From contig CAUEEP010000923.1 of NCBI GenBank assembly GCA_958450365.1, forward strand, positions 248,001 through 312,000: a stretch of 64,000 nucleotides of DNA. The letters run 5' to 3'. This document shows positions 35,329 to 45,217 of this stretch, piece after piece. Each line of letters starts with the position of its first letter. The stretch's first letter is position 1. A program made the position numbers and the translations under genes. Source of the DNA: Mesorhabditis belari. Taxonomy: Eukaryota > Nematoda > Chromadorea > Rhabditida > Rhabditidae. The notes under the pieces are model-generated. The model saw only the letters and a program-made list of their open reading frames with translations. It did not search any database and had not been told where the DNA came from.

Positions 35329-35445
35329 GCACGGATGGCCGAGTGGTCTAAGGCGCCAGACTCAAGCGAGCAGCTTCCTGCATGCAATGCGGGTTCGGGT
35401 CTTCTGGTATCTTCGGATGCGTGGGTTCGAATCCCACTTCGTGCA
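35329..35445 (+). tRNA. tRNA-Leu (anticodon CAA) with intron
   Basis: The 7-bp acceptor stem (GCACGGA with TTCGTGC) and discriminator A are complete. D-arm GGCCGAGTGGTCTAAGGC, anticodon stem CCAGA/TCTGG with loop CTCAAG+T, a long variable arm typical of Leu, and T-arm GTGGGTTCGAATCCCAC are present. The anticodon CAA is at 35363-35365. A 35-nt intron at about 35367-35401 sits one base 3' of the anticodon, the canonical position for nuclear tRNA introns. An identical-length copy is at 55808-55924. Confidence 0.92.
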
Positions 35446-35487
35446 GACACTTTTGCAAAATTCGAAGTTAGTCGGAAAATTTGAATG

Positions 35488-35568
35488 CCGTTATGGCCGA
35501 CTGGCTAAGAGCCTTGTATCTTAGTCGGAAGGTCAAGGGTTCAATCACGCCGGTTAGATCATTGTTTC
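35488..35568 (+). tRNA. tRNA-like fragment or pseudogene downstream of tRNA-Leu
   Basis: GGCCGACTGGCTAAGAGCC looks like a D-arm, and AGGGTTCAATC like a T-loop, but the T-stem does not pair and the anticodon arm is unclear. The same fragment follows tRNA-Leu in copy 2 (55979-56044). Confidence 0.4.
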
Positions 35569-35574
35569 TAATCC

Positions 35575-35910
35575 ATTTACTCGCTCACAATTTCCGGGTA
35601 CACACATCAAACTTGGCTCAAAACATCATAGAAGAATTAGGCTGGAAACTTGTGCCTCATCCGCCCTATTCGCCTGATATCGCTTCCTCAGATTACCACT
35701 TGTTCCTGTCTATGCAAAAGGCTTTGCAACTCTCTTGCAAATCTAAAGTTTAACAATCCTGAAGAAGTCGAAATTTGGGTGCAAGACTACTTTGTATCGC
35801 CGGACCCCGAATTTTTCGAATCAGACATCCAAAGTCCACGCAAAAAATCTAAGAAAATAGTTGATAATAATGGTGAATATCTTTTGGAAATAAAGTTGTT
35901 TGCTTATTGA
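35575..35910 (+). pseudogene. mariner transposase C-terminal remnant
   Basis: Two overlapping frames together read the mariner C-terminus: IIEELGWKLVPHPPYSPDIA then SSDYHLFLSMQKAL in the first frame, and NPEEVEIWVQDYFVSPDPEF with KKSKKIVDNNGEYL in the second. The YSPDxAxxDYHLF block carries the third catalytic Asp of the DD34D triad. A frameshift lies near 35740 and the N-terminal two thirds are absent. The insertion is missing from copy 2 of the segmental duplication, so it arrived after the duplication or was lost there. Confidence 0.85.
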
Positions 35911-36021
35911 TTTTTGGGTTGTTCGAGTGTGGGTTATAATTTGCAGTTTCTTTTGCAAGTACCTAATAGAATGACACCTCACGATATGAAAACATGAAAT
36001 AGTTCCTTTCGGAGTATTGCA

Positions 36022-36788
36022 TTATAGCATCCCTGCCCCTCTAAAAGAGCTCCACAGTTCATTATCGCCTCCCATCTTTCTTTTTGGTGGGGAGGGGGTA
36101 ATCCATCTGCAGAATAGTCCCCCACTAAAAGACCGAAAAGCTTTTGGAATAAAGTTGTTTCCCTGATCTCCTTGGGCTACAATTTCAACATTTTGTACTG
36201 CAACGTGTTGAACAATTGATTCATTTGTTGAGTCAGAGTTTTGCTTTTCTTTTTTTGATAAATCATCATTTTTTCCCGTTTCTCCTCCTTGATCATCCAC
36301 TTCGGAGGTTTCAGCATTTTGTACTGCAACTGTATTTGTAATTCTTGCAGAATCAGAAAGTAGATAGATTGGATAAAAACAGTGCTAAGGTTACGGTAGT
36401 TTTAGACACGATTTGAATGGGCTTTCAATGGTTATGGTTAAGGGATTCATAGGGATTAAAGCAGTTATGATAAAAAGTTTTTTCTTTTTCTGATCACTCA
36501 CCATTTCCCTGATCTCCTTGGGCTACAATGTCAACATTTTGTTCTGCAACTTGTTTAACAATTGTTTCATTTGTTGGGTCAGAGTTTTGCTTTTCTTTTT
36601 TTGATAAATCATCATTTTTTCCCGTTTCTCCTCCTTGATCATCCACTTGGGCAGTTTCAGCATTTTGTACTTCGACTTGTTGAACAATTGGTTCATTTGT
36701 CGAATCTGAGTCAGGGTTTTGGATTTGTTGAGTCAGAGTCAGAGTCAGAGTCAGAGTTTCGATGTTCCAAAACCATTCCGAGTTTCCT
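36022..36788 (-). CDS. acidic Gln/Asn-rich repeat protein, 3' exons (copy 1)
   Basis: Two minus-strand exons join in phase: 36788-36502 (after TTTCAG, ending AATG|GTGAGT) and 36329-36022 (after AAATACAG, ending TAA). They encode a hydrophilic repeat of roughly 40 residues: (N)ExIVQQVAVQNAET, then DDQGGETGKNDDLSKKEKQN, repeated three times, then a unique tail FIPKAFRSFSGGLFCRWITP. Exon 1 starts in phase 2, so 5' exons must exist further up the minus strand but were not found. No family is recognised. The sequence is low-complexity but not a simple DNA repeat, and the frame is kept through two exons and in the duplicate at 57753-58153, which supports coding. A decaying gene is the alternative. 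Confidence 0.5.
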
Positions 36789-37236
36789 CTGAAACTAATG
36801 CTTTCTTTCTTCGAATTTGTAGCTTAGCTTTTAAAATAAACTATTTGCCAATGAAAATTGTTCAATTATTCAATTTTTAACAATTTAATAAATAAGAAAA
36901 TGTTTTGTTTTGTTTGACTAAGCGGGATTTTTATGCCTCGATTTTCCTGTTCCAATATATTACCCATACGTGTCTTTCTTTTGACACAAATATGCGTATA
37001 CTTGAGAAATTCTAATGCAAATCTAGAAACGCACTTATTTCTGTTGGATTCGATTTTGAAATTCGTATTCTATTTGAAAATTTGAATCCATTCTACCAGT
37101 TTTTCTGCCATCTGACTTTCTGGAGTTTCTTTTTCTTATTTACTTTATTTCTAGATTGTAAAGCTAAGCGCAAATTTCTTTTGATATTCACGCTTTAAAA
37201 TGGTAGTTTTAGTTTGGAGGAAACTGGCGATTATCG

Positions 37237-37419
37237 CAATTGATGGGTGACGATGGTTATGATGGTTGCGATGGTTGCGATGGCTACGATGGCTACAATG
37301 GCTATGATGGTTACCATGATTACAATGGCTACAATGGCTACAATGGCTACAATGGCTACAATGGTTACAATGGTTACAATGGTTACAATGGTTACAATGG
37401 CTGTGTGAGAACAGGTCAG
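37237..37419. repeat. 9-bp array (TACAATGGT), copy-1 unit
   Basis: About 17 copies of TACAATGG(T/C) and GATGG variants inside a larger unit with flanks CGATTATCGCAATTGATGGG and GGCTGTGTGAGAACAGGTCAG. On the plus strand it reads MGDDGYDG...NGYNGCVRTGQ then a stop. A shrunken unit follows at about 37500-37595. Similar units are at 58608, 59312 and 59636. Confidence 0.85.
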
Positions 37420-37771
37420 TAAACTTTTGTTCTTATTTACTTTATGTCTAGACTGTAAAACTAAGCGCAAATTCCTTTTAATATTCACGCTTTAAAATGG
37501 TAGATTTAGTTTGGAGGAAACTGGCGATGATCGCAAAATGAAAGATTTTCCTTGATGGGCTACAATGAAAATGGCTGTGTGAGAACAGGTCAGTGAAAAG
37601 TTCGCTTTCTAAAATATTAGAATAAACATTTATATAAATAACATTATAACAAATTAGGTTTGGGCACAATTGCATCTTTCATTTCATTATCTAAAAATGA
37701 GTCTTAAACTATTCCCTTAGCTAAAGTCTCTAAATCGCATTATCGAGCTACCATTTCTCACTACCCGACTT

Positions 37772-37957
37772 CATAGCCATCGTAGCCAACTGGATTAGGA
37801 GTCTGGACTGGAGTCTTATCTCCTAGTCATCGTAGCCGACTGGAGTCTTATCTCCTAGTCATCGTAGCCGACTGGAGTCTTATCTCCTAGTCATCGTAGC
37901 CGACTGGAGTCTTATCTCCTAGTCGGAGGGGCAAGGGTTCGACCCCAGCGGCTAGAA
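37772..37957 (+). repeat. tRNA-like sequence with tandemly amplified middle
   Basis: About four copies of a 32-bp unit (CATCGTAGCCGACTGGAGTC plus TTATCTCCTAGT) end in GGCAAGGGTTCGACCCCAGC GGCTA. The outermost ends TAGCCG and CGGCTA can pair like an acceptor stem, and GTTCGAC is a T-loop motif. It looks like a decayed tRNA or tRNA-derived element in which the 5' half has been tandemly copied. Confidence 0.55.
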
Positions 37958-38075
37958 AAATTGGTCCTTTTTCCCAACATTATGGGTTTTTTCTTAACAA
38001 CATTTTGGGTAATAGGGGTAAAAATTTTCTCCGTTTTGTTGTAATCCATTATTCGTGTCGAATAAATATACTTTA

Positions 38076-38177
38076 TACCGTATTTTCTGTAATAGTAGTG
38101 CAGTCTATAATAGTAGTGCAGGCTGGAGGGGTGTTGAAAAAATAGTAGTGCGCACTACTATTACAGAAAATACGGTA
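38076..38177. mobile_element. short family B-type foldback element
   Basis: TACCGTATTTTCTGTAATAG and its reverse complement CTATTACAGAAAATACGGTA bracket 102 bp. The TAGTAGTGCA motif links it to family B. Its position corresponds to 61032-61429 in copy 2 of the duplication, where the element is four times longer. Confidence 0.7.
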
Positions 38178-38667
38178 CTCCGAAAAAAATGTAGACATAA
38201 GACATTTAAAACCCGTTTTAATGTTATTATTGCAGAAAAATGAAAAATCTTTCTAATGAAACAAACCGTTAAGTTGATGCATTTGTTGGTTTTAAACGAA
38301 AGTACGAAAAGGAACGGAAAGACTTTCGAGAGTGAGAATTAGAAATGAGTTAGAATTAGAAATTAGGATTAGAATGTGTTCCTTCTTAATGCACTTTAAA
38401 GCAGTAGCACTTTTTAGTTACTTACATGTGTTCCATTTCCATCTCAATCCCCTCCCTTTTGAGATCGATTTCTTTTCTATCGTTTCTTGCCATTTTCGTG
38501 CCAAAATTAATCTCAAAAAAAGGAATTTAAGATTGAAAAACCTATTAGTTTTTTGGTTTTGCTTTCCACCCAATGCGAAAACTTGTTTTAGACTTATAAT
38601 TGTTCTAAAACTGGCTTTAACCTAAATATTTCTTTTCCTTAAACTAGCCATATTGATTTGTTTAGAT

Positions 38668-38904
38668 ATTATAAACTAGATATTATATAAACTAGATATT
38701 ATAAACTAGATATTATAAACTAGATATTATAAACTAGATATTATAAACTAGATATTATAAACTAGATATTATAAACTAGATATTATATAAACTAGATATT
38801 ATAAACTAGATATTATAAACTAGATATTATATAAACTAGATATTATAAACTAGATATTATATAAACTAGATATTATAAACTAGATATTATAAACTAGATA
38901 TTTA
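38668..38904. repeat. minisatellite of ATAAACTAGATATT units
   Basis: About 16 copies of a 14-bp unit, some extended to 16 bp by an extra AT. It abuts the left end of the large inverted repeat at 38908. In copy 2 the corresponding place holds an unrelated GTTGTTTAGAC array. Confidence 0.9.
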
Positions 38905-38907
38905 TAT

Positions 38908-40204
38908 ATGTCGTAGCCGATTATGAATGAAATTTTTTGGCAAATCTTTCTAGTAGAGCAACCCTTTAATGTATGAGGACAATATTATATCAGCTTGTAG
39001 CGAATTGAATTCAGCGTCGATTGGTACCAAATTTGTGAGTTTAGGTTAAAAATTGCCGGCGCTACAACGTTTCATTCAAAATCGGCGGGACCCCCGTAGC
39101 CGATTATGAATTTCAGCCGATTATGAATGAGTGGGTCTAGGAGTGTCCAACCATCAAGTATTTAGTATCATTCAACGCAGAATCATTGAAAATTATGTTA
39201 AATTTTTAAAATTAGCAAGATTTGATGAAAAGAAAAAACAATTAGAGCAAAAAAAACTGTTTGTTGAAGAGAAAACTTTGAAGCCCCATAACTTGTGTTC
39301 TTTTTATCCAATCTTTCTAATTTTAAAAATTTAACATAATTATTAATGATTCTGCGTTGAATGAGACCAAATACTTGATGGTTGGACGCTCCTAGACCCA
39401 CTCATTCATAATCGGCTACGACATATACAACAATATCTCTACAGTACTCAACTTTTTATCAGTGTTAAGCTTTTGAACCGTTGAAAATCGTTGCAGTTAA
39501 TCCCCTTTAAATCTTTTTAATGCTACCAAAGCTTTTGAAATTGGAATATCAAAATACAATTGTTTTTACACAATCAGTTCAATTTTTAGGCTCATTTGTT
39601 AAGAAAGAAATATGATAAGTTAATGTACGCTACTGTATCTACAAAATTGAAACCGTTTATAGATATTATATACTAAATATTATATATATGTCGTAGCCGA
39701 TTATGAATGAGTGGGTCTAGGAGCGTCCAACCATCAAGTATTTAGTATCATTCAACGCAGAATCATTGATAATTATGTTAAATTTTTAAAATTAGAAAGA
39801 TTGGATAAAAAGAACACAAGTTATGGGGCTTCAAAGTTTTCTCTTCAACAAACAGTTTTTTTGCTCTAATTGTTTTTTCTTTTCATCAAATCTTGCTAAT
39901 TTTAAAAATTTAACATAATTTTCAATGATTCTGCGTTGAATGATACTAAATACTTGATGGTTGGACACTCCTAGACCCACTCATTCATAATCGGCTGAAA
40001 TTCGTAATCGGCTACGGGGGTCCCGCCGATTTTGAATGAAACGTTGTAGTGCCGGCAATTTTTAACCTAAACTCACAAATTTGGTACCAATCGACGCTGA
40101 ATTCAATTCGCTACAAGCTGATATAATATTGTCCTCATACATTAAAGGGTTGCTCTACTAGAAAGATTTGCCAAAAAATTTCATTCATAATCGGCTACGA
40201 CATA
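38908..40204. repeat. 1.3-kb inverted repeat (family C elements) round a 0.26-kb centre
   Basis: The left arm 38908-39424 and right arm 39688-40204 are inverted copies. Both carry GTCGTAGCCGATTATGAATG termini, an internal second set of the same termini, and the segment CCAACCATCAAGTATTTAGT. The pattern looks like one foldback element inserted next to or into another of the same family. The centre (39425-39687) contains the TTGAAATTGGAATATC segment also present at 63757. Confidence 0.85.
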
Positions 40205-40799
40205 TATAAATATCTCTACCGACTTTGAACCGACTTTTGAGGATCGCTGCAGTTAGTCCCCGCTATTCGTTGATCATTCACTACATCGAAAGGCTACTTC
40301 ATTGAGATCTAAAGATCTAAAGATTTAAAGTTTTGAAAAAGCTAAAAAATCAACGCAAAAAGTTAAATTTAAAGTTAAACTATTCAAAAGGTTAGATAGC
40401 TTTTTAGTTTTTCTTTTTGGATTGATTCCAAAAGCATCTTGCGGCGAAAGTTGAGGGTTTTATTAAGCAATTTTTTCGAAAATTCTTTAAAAATCAGAAA
40501 TCTATAAAGAAAATTATCTTGTAGATAATATTCTCCAAAAAAAACTCTCTTAAAAGACAAATAGAGTTCACCGTTGAACCGTTTTTACGAACACGGCCAA
40601 GTTTCGTGTTAGAAATTTTGCCGAACTTTTTTAAAAAGGCAGATAATTTATTAAGTGACCGTAAAAAAAAAGTGTATATATATGCTTCATTCAGTTGAAT
40701 AGCGACAAAACAAAATCACAATACTTACCCGGGACACCACTCAAAACACACCCAAAAGATAAATAGATACCTCAAGAAAGAATCACAGAGTAGTCAAAT

Positions 40800-41110
40800 C
40801 AATTGCCGAAATTGCGGCTTTAAATCTAGCCAAGGTGGGAATATCACGAACATGTGGGGGTAAAATGTTCCAGGATTTAATAACTCGGTCAAAAAAGAAA
40901 CTGTGGGAGCTTTTAGAGGAAACGGAAGGTTGGCGTAGGAGAAAAGGCCCTCTTCTGGGGGCGCCCCGTAGAGAGCCGAATTCAAAGAGACCAGAAAAGC
41001 ACCTTGACCCCGCTGTCGGTAATAGCTAAAATTGAAATAGTAACCTTTTAACATTTTGGTATGGTAGATGGTAAATGTGTTAAAAATAGAGAGCCAAAGT
41101 GAAACATATC
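40800..41110 (-). pseudogene. LINE (CR1/L2-like) reverse transcriptase C-terminal fragment
   Basis: The minus-strand frame ends SSHSFFFDRVIKSWNILPPH then VRDIPTLARFKAAISAI and a stop. This matches the well-known end of CR1/jockey-type ORF2 (FxxRVxxxWNxLPxxVxxxxSLxxFK). Upstream in the same frame RGAPRRGPFLLRQPS corresponds to the RGHS/LR segment. The polymerase core is absent, so this is a 5'-truncated or eroded copy. No target-site duplication was identified. Confidence 0.65.
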
Positions 41111-41312
41111 GGCCAAGAAACAAAGTGAAATTTAAAAAAAATCACATCATGGAAATATAAGAAACAAAGGGAAATATAAGAAATTTAAAATATACATTAA
41201 AAGCTTTTACTAAAAGACATCTAGAAAACTACTGTAATCAAAATGAATCATAAGATAATATAATAATATAATGGATTACAGTAGTTTTCTAATGCTTTTT
41301 AAAAAGCACACA

Positions 41313-41724
41313 TACAGTACTGGACAATGAAATATGATATTTGAAAAAAGATCGTCACTTTCGCGCGTCTATAACTCCCTTGTCTTTACCGTATTTCTAA
41401 ATATTAATATTACCATTGTGTAGCCCTTGAAAAGAGCTTTCAGAAAATGTATAACACTAATAGTTTAAAACGCAAAGACAAGGGAGTTACAGACGCGCGA
41501 AAGTGACGATCGTTTTTCAAATACAGTCGAACCTCTCTATAACGTAACTCACGGGACGGCTATAGCTTACGTTATATAGAGGTTTACGTTATATAGAGTG
41601 CCGTTTTATATAGCTTAACGTCGGCCGGGACCGGTCACGCCTTACGTTATAGAGAGGTTTACGCTATATCGAGGTTCGTTATAGAGAGGTTCGACTGTAT
41701 CATATTTCATTGTCCAGTATTGTA
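41313..41724. mobile_element. Tc1-like miniature element, second copy, interrupted by another element
   Basis: Left TACAGTACTGGACAATGAAA and right TTTCATTGTCCAGTATTGTA termini match 3115-3875. The interior is the same sequence in reverse orientation without the mariner-like insertion. The right arm is split by 41524-41697. Confidence 0.85.
41524..41697. mobile_element. pogo/Tigger-like miniature element flanked by TA
   Basis: CAGTCGAACCTCTCTATAAC and the reverse complement GTTATAGAGAGGTTCGACTG are the termini of a 174-bp element. A TA lies on both sides (41522-41523 and 41698-41699). Removing the element and one TA restores the arm sequence seen at 3845-3870. Further internal GTTATATAGAGG motifs repeat the terminus. 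Confidence 0.85.
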
Positions 41725-41912
41725 CCAGTGAACTTTTTACGGTACTTTTACGAGTTTCTTTTACAATTTTGAAGTAAATTTGTTAACAATTTCTAAACAA
41801 TTTTACATTTCCTAGAATCCTGAAAAAGTACCGATCAATCACAGCATTTAAAAACAAGAAATGAGAAGCGAATTTTTTTTGACGGACAATTGTCATATCC
41901 GTTTATCCGTTT

Positions 41913-42130
41913 TACAAGCCTCATTCGTAGCACTGGATTCTTTACCCCATTCGTAGCACTGGATTCTTTACCCCATTCGTAGCACTGAATTCTTTACCCC
42001 ATTCGTACCACTGGATTCTTTACCTCATTTGTACCACTGAATTCTTTACCTCATTCGTACCACTGGATTCTTTATCCCATTCGTACCAATGGATTCTTTA
42101 CCTCATTTGTACCACTAGATTCTTTACCCG
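41913..42130. repeat. 24-bp minisatellite (CATTCGTAGCACTGGATTCT plus TTAC)
   Basis: About nine copies with substitutions (GTAGCACT/GTACCACT). It lies about 140 bp beyond the stop of the minus-strand gene at 42267. Confidence 0.85.
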
Positions 42131-42266
42131 ATTCAACTCCAGTTACTTTAGAAGATTTTATAGATCTTAGATAATTTGAACTTTTAAAATTTGTCTTTGA
42201 TTCTAGAATTCGTATCGATCGTATCGATTCGTATCGATTTACTAATCCTCGAATCCCTTTCTTCAT

Positions 42267-43341
42267 TCATCTCCTCTCATTCCAATATCTTCCATTTTGA
42301 CTCTGGTGATCTCCGTCTCTGAAAACTCGCAGCAGATCGTCGTTCTTTGGAAAGCGTTCTAAGAGGAGATTGATTTGATTACAAGGATCGAGCTTGGGAT
42401 CAGATTTTACTTTAAGGTTAACTGAACCCTGACATGTTACTATGATATTAGTACTTGCCTAGCTTACTACTAGAGACTAGACATTCCAAGCAAGGGAAAA
42501 TTTCAAGCCGAACCTAATTTCACCTTTATTTTCTTGGTCGATTGCTTGGAAAGTTTGTCTACAGATAGAAGACGAGATTTTCAAAACACTAGGCAAAAAT
42601 GCAGAGTGCAGAGTCTAAGAAACGGTTAAAGGTGGAGTTAAGTTTGAATTTTGGAATCTTCGTTGGAATTTTCCCATGTCTACTAGAGTCTAGGTTAGAG
42701 GGCTATGACCGAGCCATGTCAAAGCCATGACCGAGCCATGTCAAACTGGCTTTTCGGTTTGTCAAACTGGCAAAACTCCCTCGATTTTCAGTACAGCAAA
42801 GTTGAATAAGTAAAGAAAAAAATTTCTTTGCTACTTGTCTGTTGTTTGTTGACACTTATAGATTAGAATGTGATTTTAAAGCGCTAACCTGTGAGTGGTA
42901 TGAAGATTGGAACGGGAGCTGGATTCGGATTCGCGCGCTCATTGATCCGATCATCGCCAAGGAAAACGGGTAAGCTAAAGAACTCTTTGATCACTTTTTA
43001 AGCATTCATTTGTATTTAAACACTTTTTTTGCCTAAAGATCGTGAATGCAGCTTTGCTTAGCCCCAGATCTTATTGATGTTTTTCCTCCGGGATGTTCCA
43101 GCCTGCAAACTAATGGGCAGCCAAGGCCAGGTATTCAATCATTAATAGAGTATCAAATAAAAATTAGGTTTTAAACTTATTTGTAAATAAATTTTCTTAA
43201 ACAAATGATCCCCTTTCATAAGAGATATCTTAAAAAAAATGATCTCCTTTCAAATGTACCCACTCACCTCGGGTTGTTCTCGAATGGATTTCGATCCATG
43301 GTGACGAGAATCTTGTGATCGACCCGTATCCCAAAAAGCAA
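42267..43341 (-). CDS. unrecognised gene, at least three 3' exons
   Basis: Three minus-strand segments have consensus borders and compatible phases: 43341-43268 (AATTTAG acceptor, CCGAG|GTGAGT donor), 42974-42889 (TTCTTTAG acceptor, CACAG|GTTAGC donor) and 42358-42267 (CCTCTTAG acceptor, TGA stop). Joined, they read LLFGIRVDHKILVTMDRNPF, then LPVFLGDDRINERANPNPAP and VPIFIPLT, then RFPKNDDLLRVFRDGDHQSQ before the stop. This is 83 residues with normal protein composition. The start exon was not found; it must end in phase 0 above 43341. The introns (293 and 530 bp) are longer than in the core genes. I recognise no domain. Independent agreement of three phases makes chance unlikely, but a gene remnant is possible. 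Confidence 0.5.
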
Positions 43342-43924
43342 CTAAATTTGATCGTTTTTCTAAGAAGAAACTTTGAAAAACAATAATATTTTAAAATGAT
43401 GAGCCAAAAAAGGACTGGATATTTTAAAGGAACGTATTGGAGCGTATCCTTGCGACATTTTAAGTGATGATTCATTGATGAAAATGATATAAGACTGGAA
43501 TAGAATGAGAAAAGATATCTAATTTGACGAAAAAAATAGCATATTTGACTCGTTGGGTGACTCGTGACTTATTTGTGTGTGTTGAAGCTAGAAGAAAGGG
43601 ACTTATCGGGGAGTACGGTAACTTCTCTCACCACCAAGGGTTCAGCTAATGTCTTTCAAGACACCTAGAATTTCTTATAATAATTCTGTTTGTTTACCGA
43701 AACTCTAAGAATACTGTAAAAGTTATTTGATTGTTTATAACAAATGAAACAAAAAAGTGAGTGATTTTTAGACGTCTAGTCAACTTCGACTAGACGACTA
43801 TTTTGTGGACTTAATTGATATGTAAAGGAATGCACATATTATTTAAATTAGCGCCAAATAGACGTGCCTTTAATCCATACTACTTATATTGGGTTGGGGA
43901 GAATGAGTGGGGGCCCCAATTTAA

Positions 43925-44297
43925 AGGGTTTTTTTTAAAAAAACATTTTCTTTAAAAAAATTTTTTTTTTTTAAAAAAGGAAATTTTTTTTTAAAAAATA
44001 AAAAAAATTTTTTATAAAAGTATTTTTTTTTTTTTTTTTTTGTTTTTATAAAAAAAAGGGGAAAAAGGGGGGGGGGGGGGGGGAAGATTTTTAAAAAAAT
44101 TTTTTAAAATAAATTTTTTTTATATTTTTTTTTTTTTAATAGAAAAAAAAAAAAAAAAAAAATAAATAAAATTATTGAGAAATGGGGGAAAGATTTTTAA
44201 ATTTTTTTTTTTATATTATTTTTTTTTTATATGTGGAAAATTTTTTTGTGGGGGGGGGGGGGGTTTTTTTTTTATTTTTTTTTTTTATTTTTATGGG

Positions 44298-44343
<46 letters not shown>

Positions 44344-44403
44344 GGGGGGGAGAAAAAATTATTTTTTTTTTTTTTTTCTTCTCCCCAACCCCCCCCCCCC
44401 CCC
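43925..44403. other. homopolymer block, probable sequencing or assembly artefact
   Basis: Long runs of A, T, G and C (for example 17 G near 44070, about 40 A near 44300, 16 C at the end) make up nearly the whole block, unlike any other part of the window. The apparent frames of 64-88 codons are runs of Lys, Phe and Gly. This pattern is typical of collapsed low-quality consensus and should not be read as biology until resequenced. Confidence 0.7.
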
Positions 44404-44643
44404 ATAGTTAGTGCTAAATTGAACAGTCAGGGCTACCAGAAGACTTGAATCAATAGCGGTTGAGCAGTTCCTCTTGTTCTCAAGAGCTGAGTTCTCAAGT
44501 GCTGAGTTCTCAACATTAGCCTGTATAAAGGAATAAAGTAATGCAAAATGATTGAGAAATTCAAAAGTGAATCAGGAATTGGAATACGGTTCGAGATCAG
44601 TTTGATTTTAGGGAAAAAAATTGGGGGGAGGGGATCACTAACT

Positions 44644-45217
44644 AGAGTGTGCTCCTTGTTGACAGACAATTTGTCAGACAAATTTTCATTGACAACTTTT
44701 TTGTCAGACAATTGATCCGACAAACTTCCGACAACGCGTTTTCTAAAAGGTGCGCTTTTTAAGCAAAGCTATAAAGGTCGCGCGAAAAAAATTTGCAAAC
44801 TTTTCTTAAAATATAGTAATGGATAGTTTTATTTAAGGATTTAGGTTTTTTAGGGCGTGGAATTTTTTTTTTGGAATGGTTCTAGTGCAAATGTAGACAA
44901 TAGGCCTGGTAAATTCGTAAATAATATAATTTTTTAATAGTGTTTCTTAACTTTTCCCGTTTTAAATGTTTTCTTTAATTTTAAATAGCATTTAAAAATT
45001 TTTAAGTTTTAGCGAAAGAGTAATAGAGCTAAGGAAAGAGTAATAGAGCTAAGGAAAGAGTAATAGAGCTAAGGAAAGAGTAATAGAAAAAAAGAGCGCA
45101 AGATTTTAATGTACATTTGCATTTTGAAAAATTTGCTGATGCAAAGCATAGGGTTACGGTAGCTTATCCTTGGCGCGCGCTTTTTAGAAAACGCGTTGTC
45201 TGCAAGGAACACACTCT
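44644..45217. mobile_element. inverted-repeat element with AGAGTGTGCTCCTTG ends
   Basis: AGAGTGTGCTCCTTG at the left matches CAAGGAACACACTCT at the right. ACGCGTTTTCTAAAAGGTGC matches inward AAAAAGCGC...TTTTTAGAAAACGCGT. A 20-bp array (GAGCTAAGGAAAGAGTAATA, 4 copies, 45010-45090) lies inside. A further CAAGGAACACACTCT end occurs at 57472-57486 in copy 2. Confidence 0.6.

Larger units (their letters stand above)
33330..40320. repeat. segmental duplication, copy 1
   Basis: Blocks here recur in the same order and orientation from about 54380 to the window end: a TTTTTTTTGTTTTG stretch, the 12-bp array, tRNA-Leu, a tRNA-like fragment, acidic-repeat exons, 9-bp arrays, the family B element, the segment with ATGTGTTCCTTCTTAATGCAC, and the CTACCGACTTTGAACCGACT segment near 40220. 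Copy 1 is shorter. Insertions that differ between the copies include a mariner fragment in copy 1 and the foldback and family A elements in copy 2. Confidence 0.85.

Noticed and set aside
35251..35484. Plus and minus open frames over the tRNA-Leu gene
   Set aside because: MAEWSKAPDSS and SGIRTHASEDTRR peptides are well-known mistranslations of tRNA-Leu sequence, not proteins.
37231..37488. Minus-strand VTIVTIV frames (also at 59303-59578)
   Set aside because: They are the antisense of the 9-bp array and look like a hydrophobic protein only because of the unit sequence.
44175..44448. Lys/Phe/Gly-run frames
   Set aside because: Homopolymer block of doubtful sequence quality.
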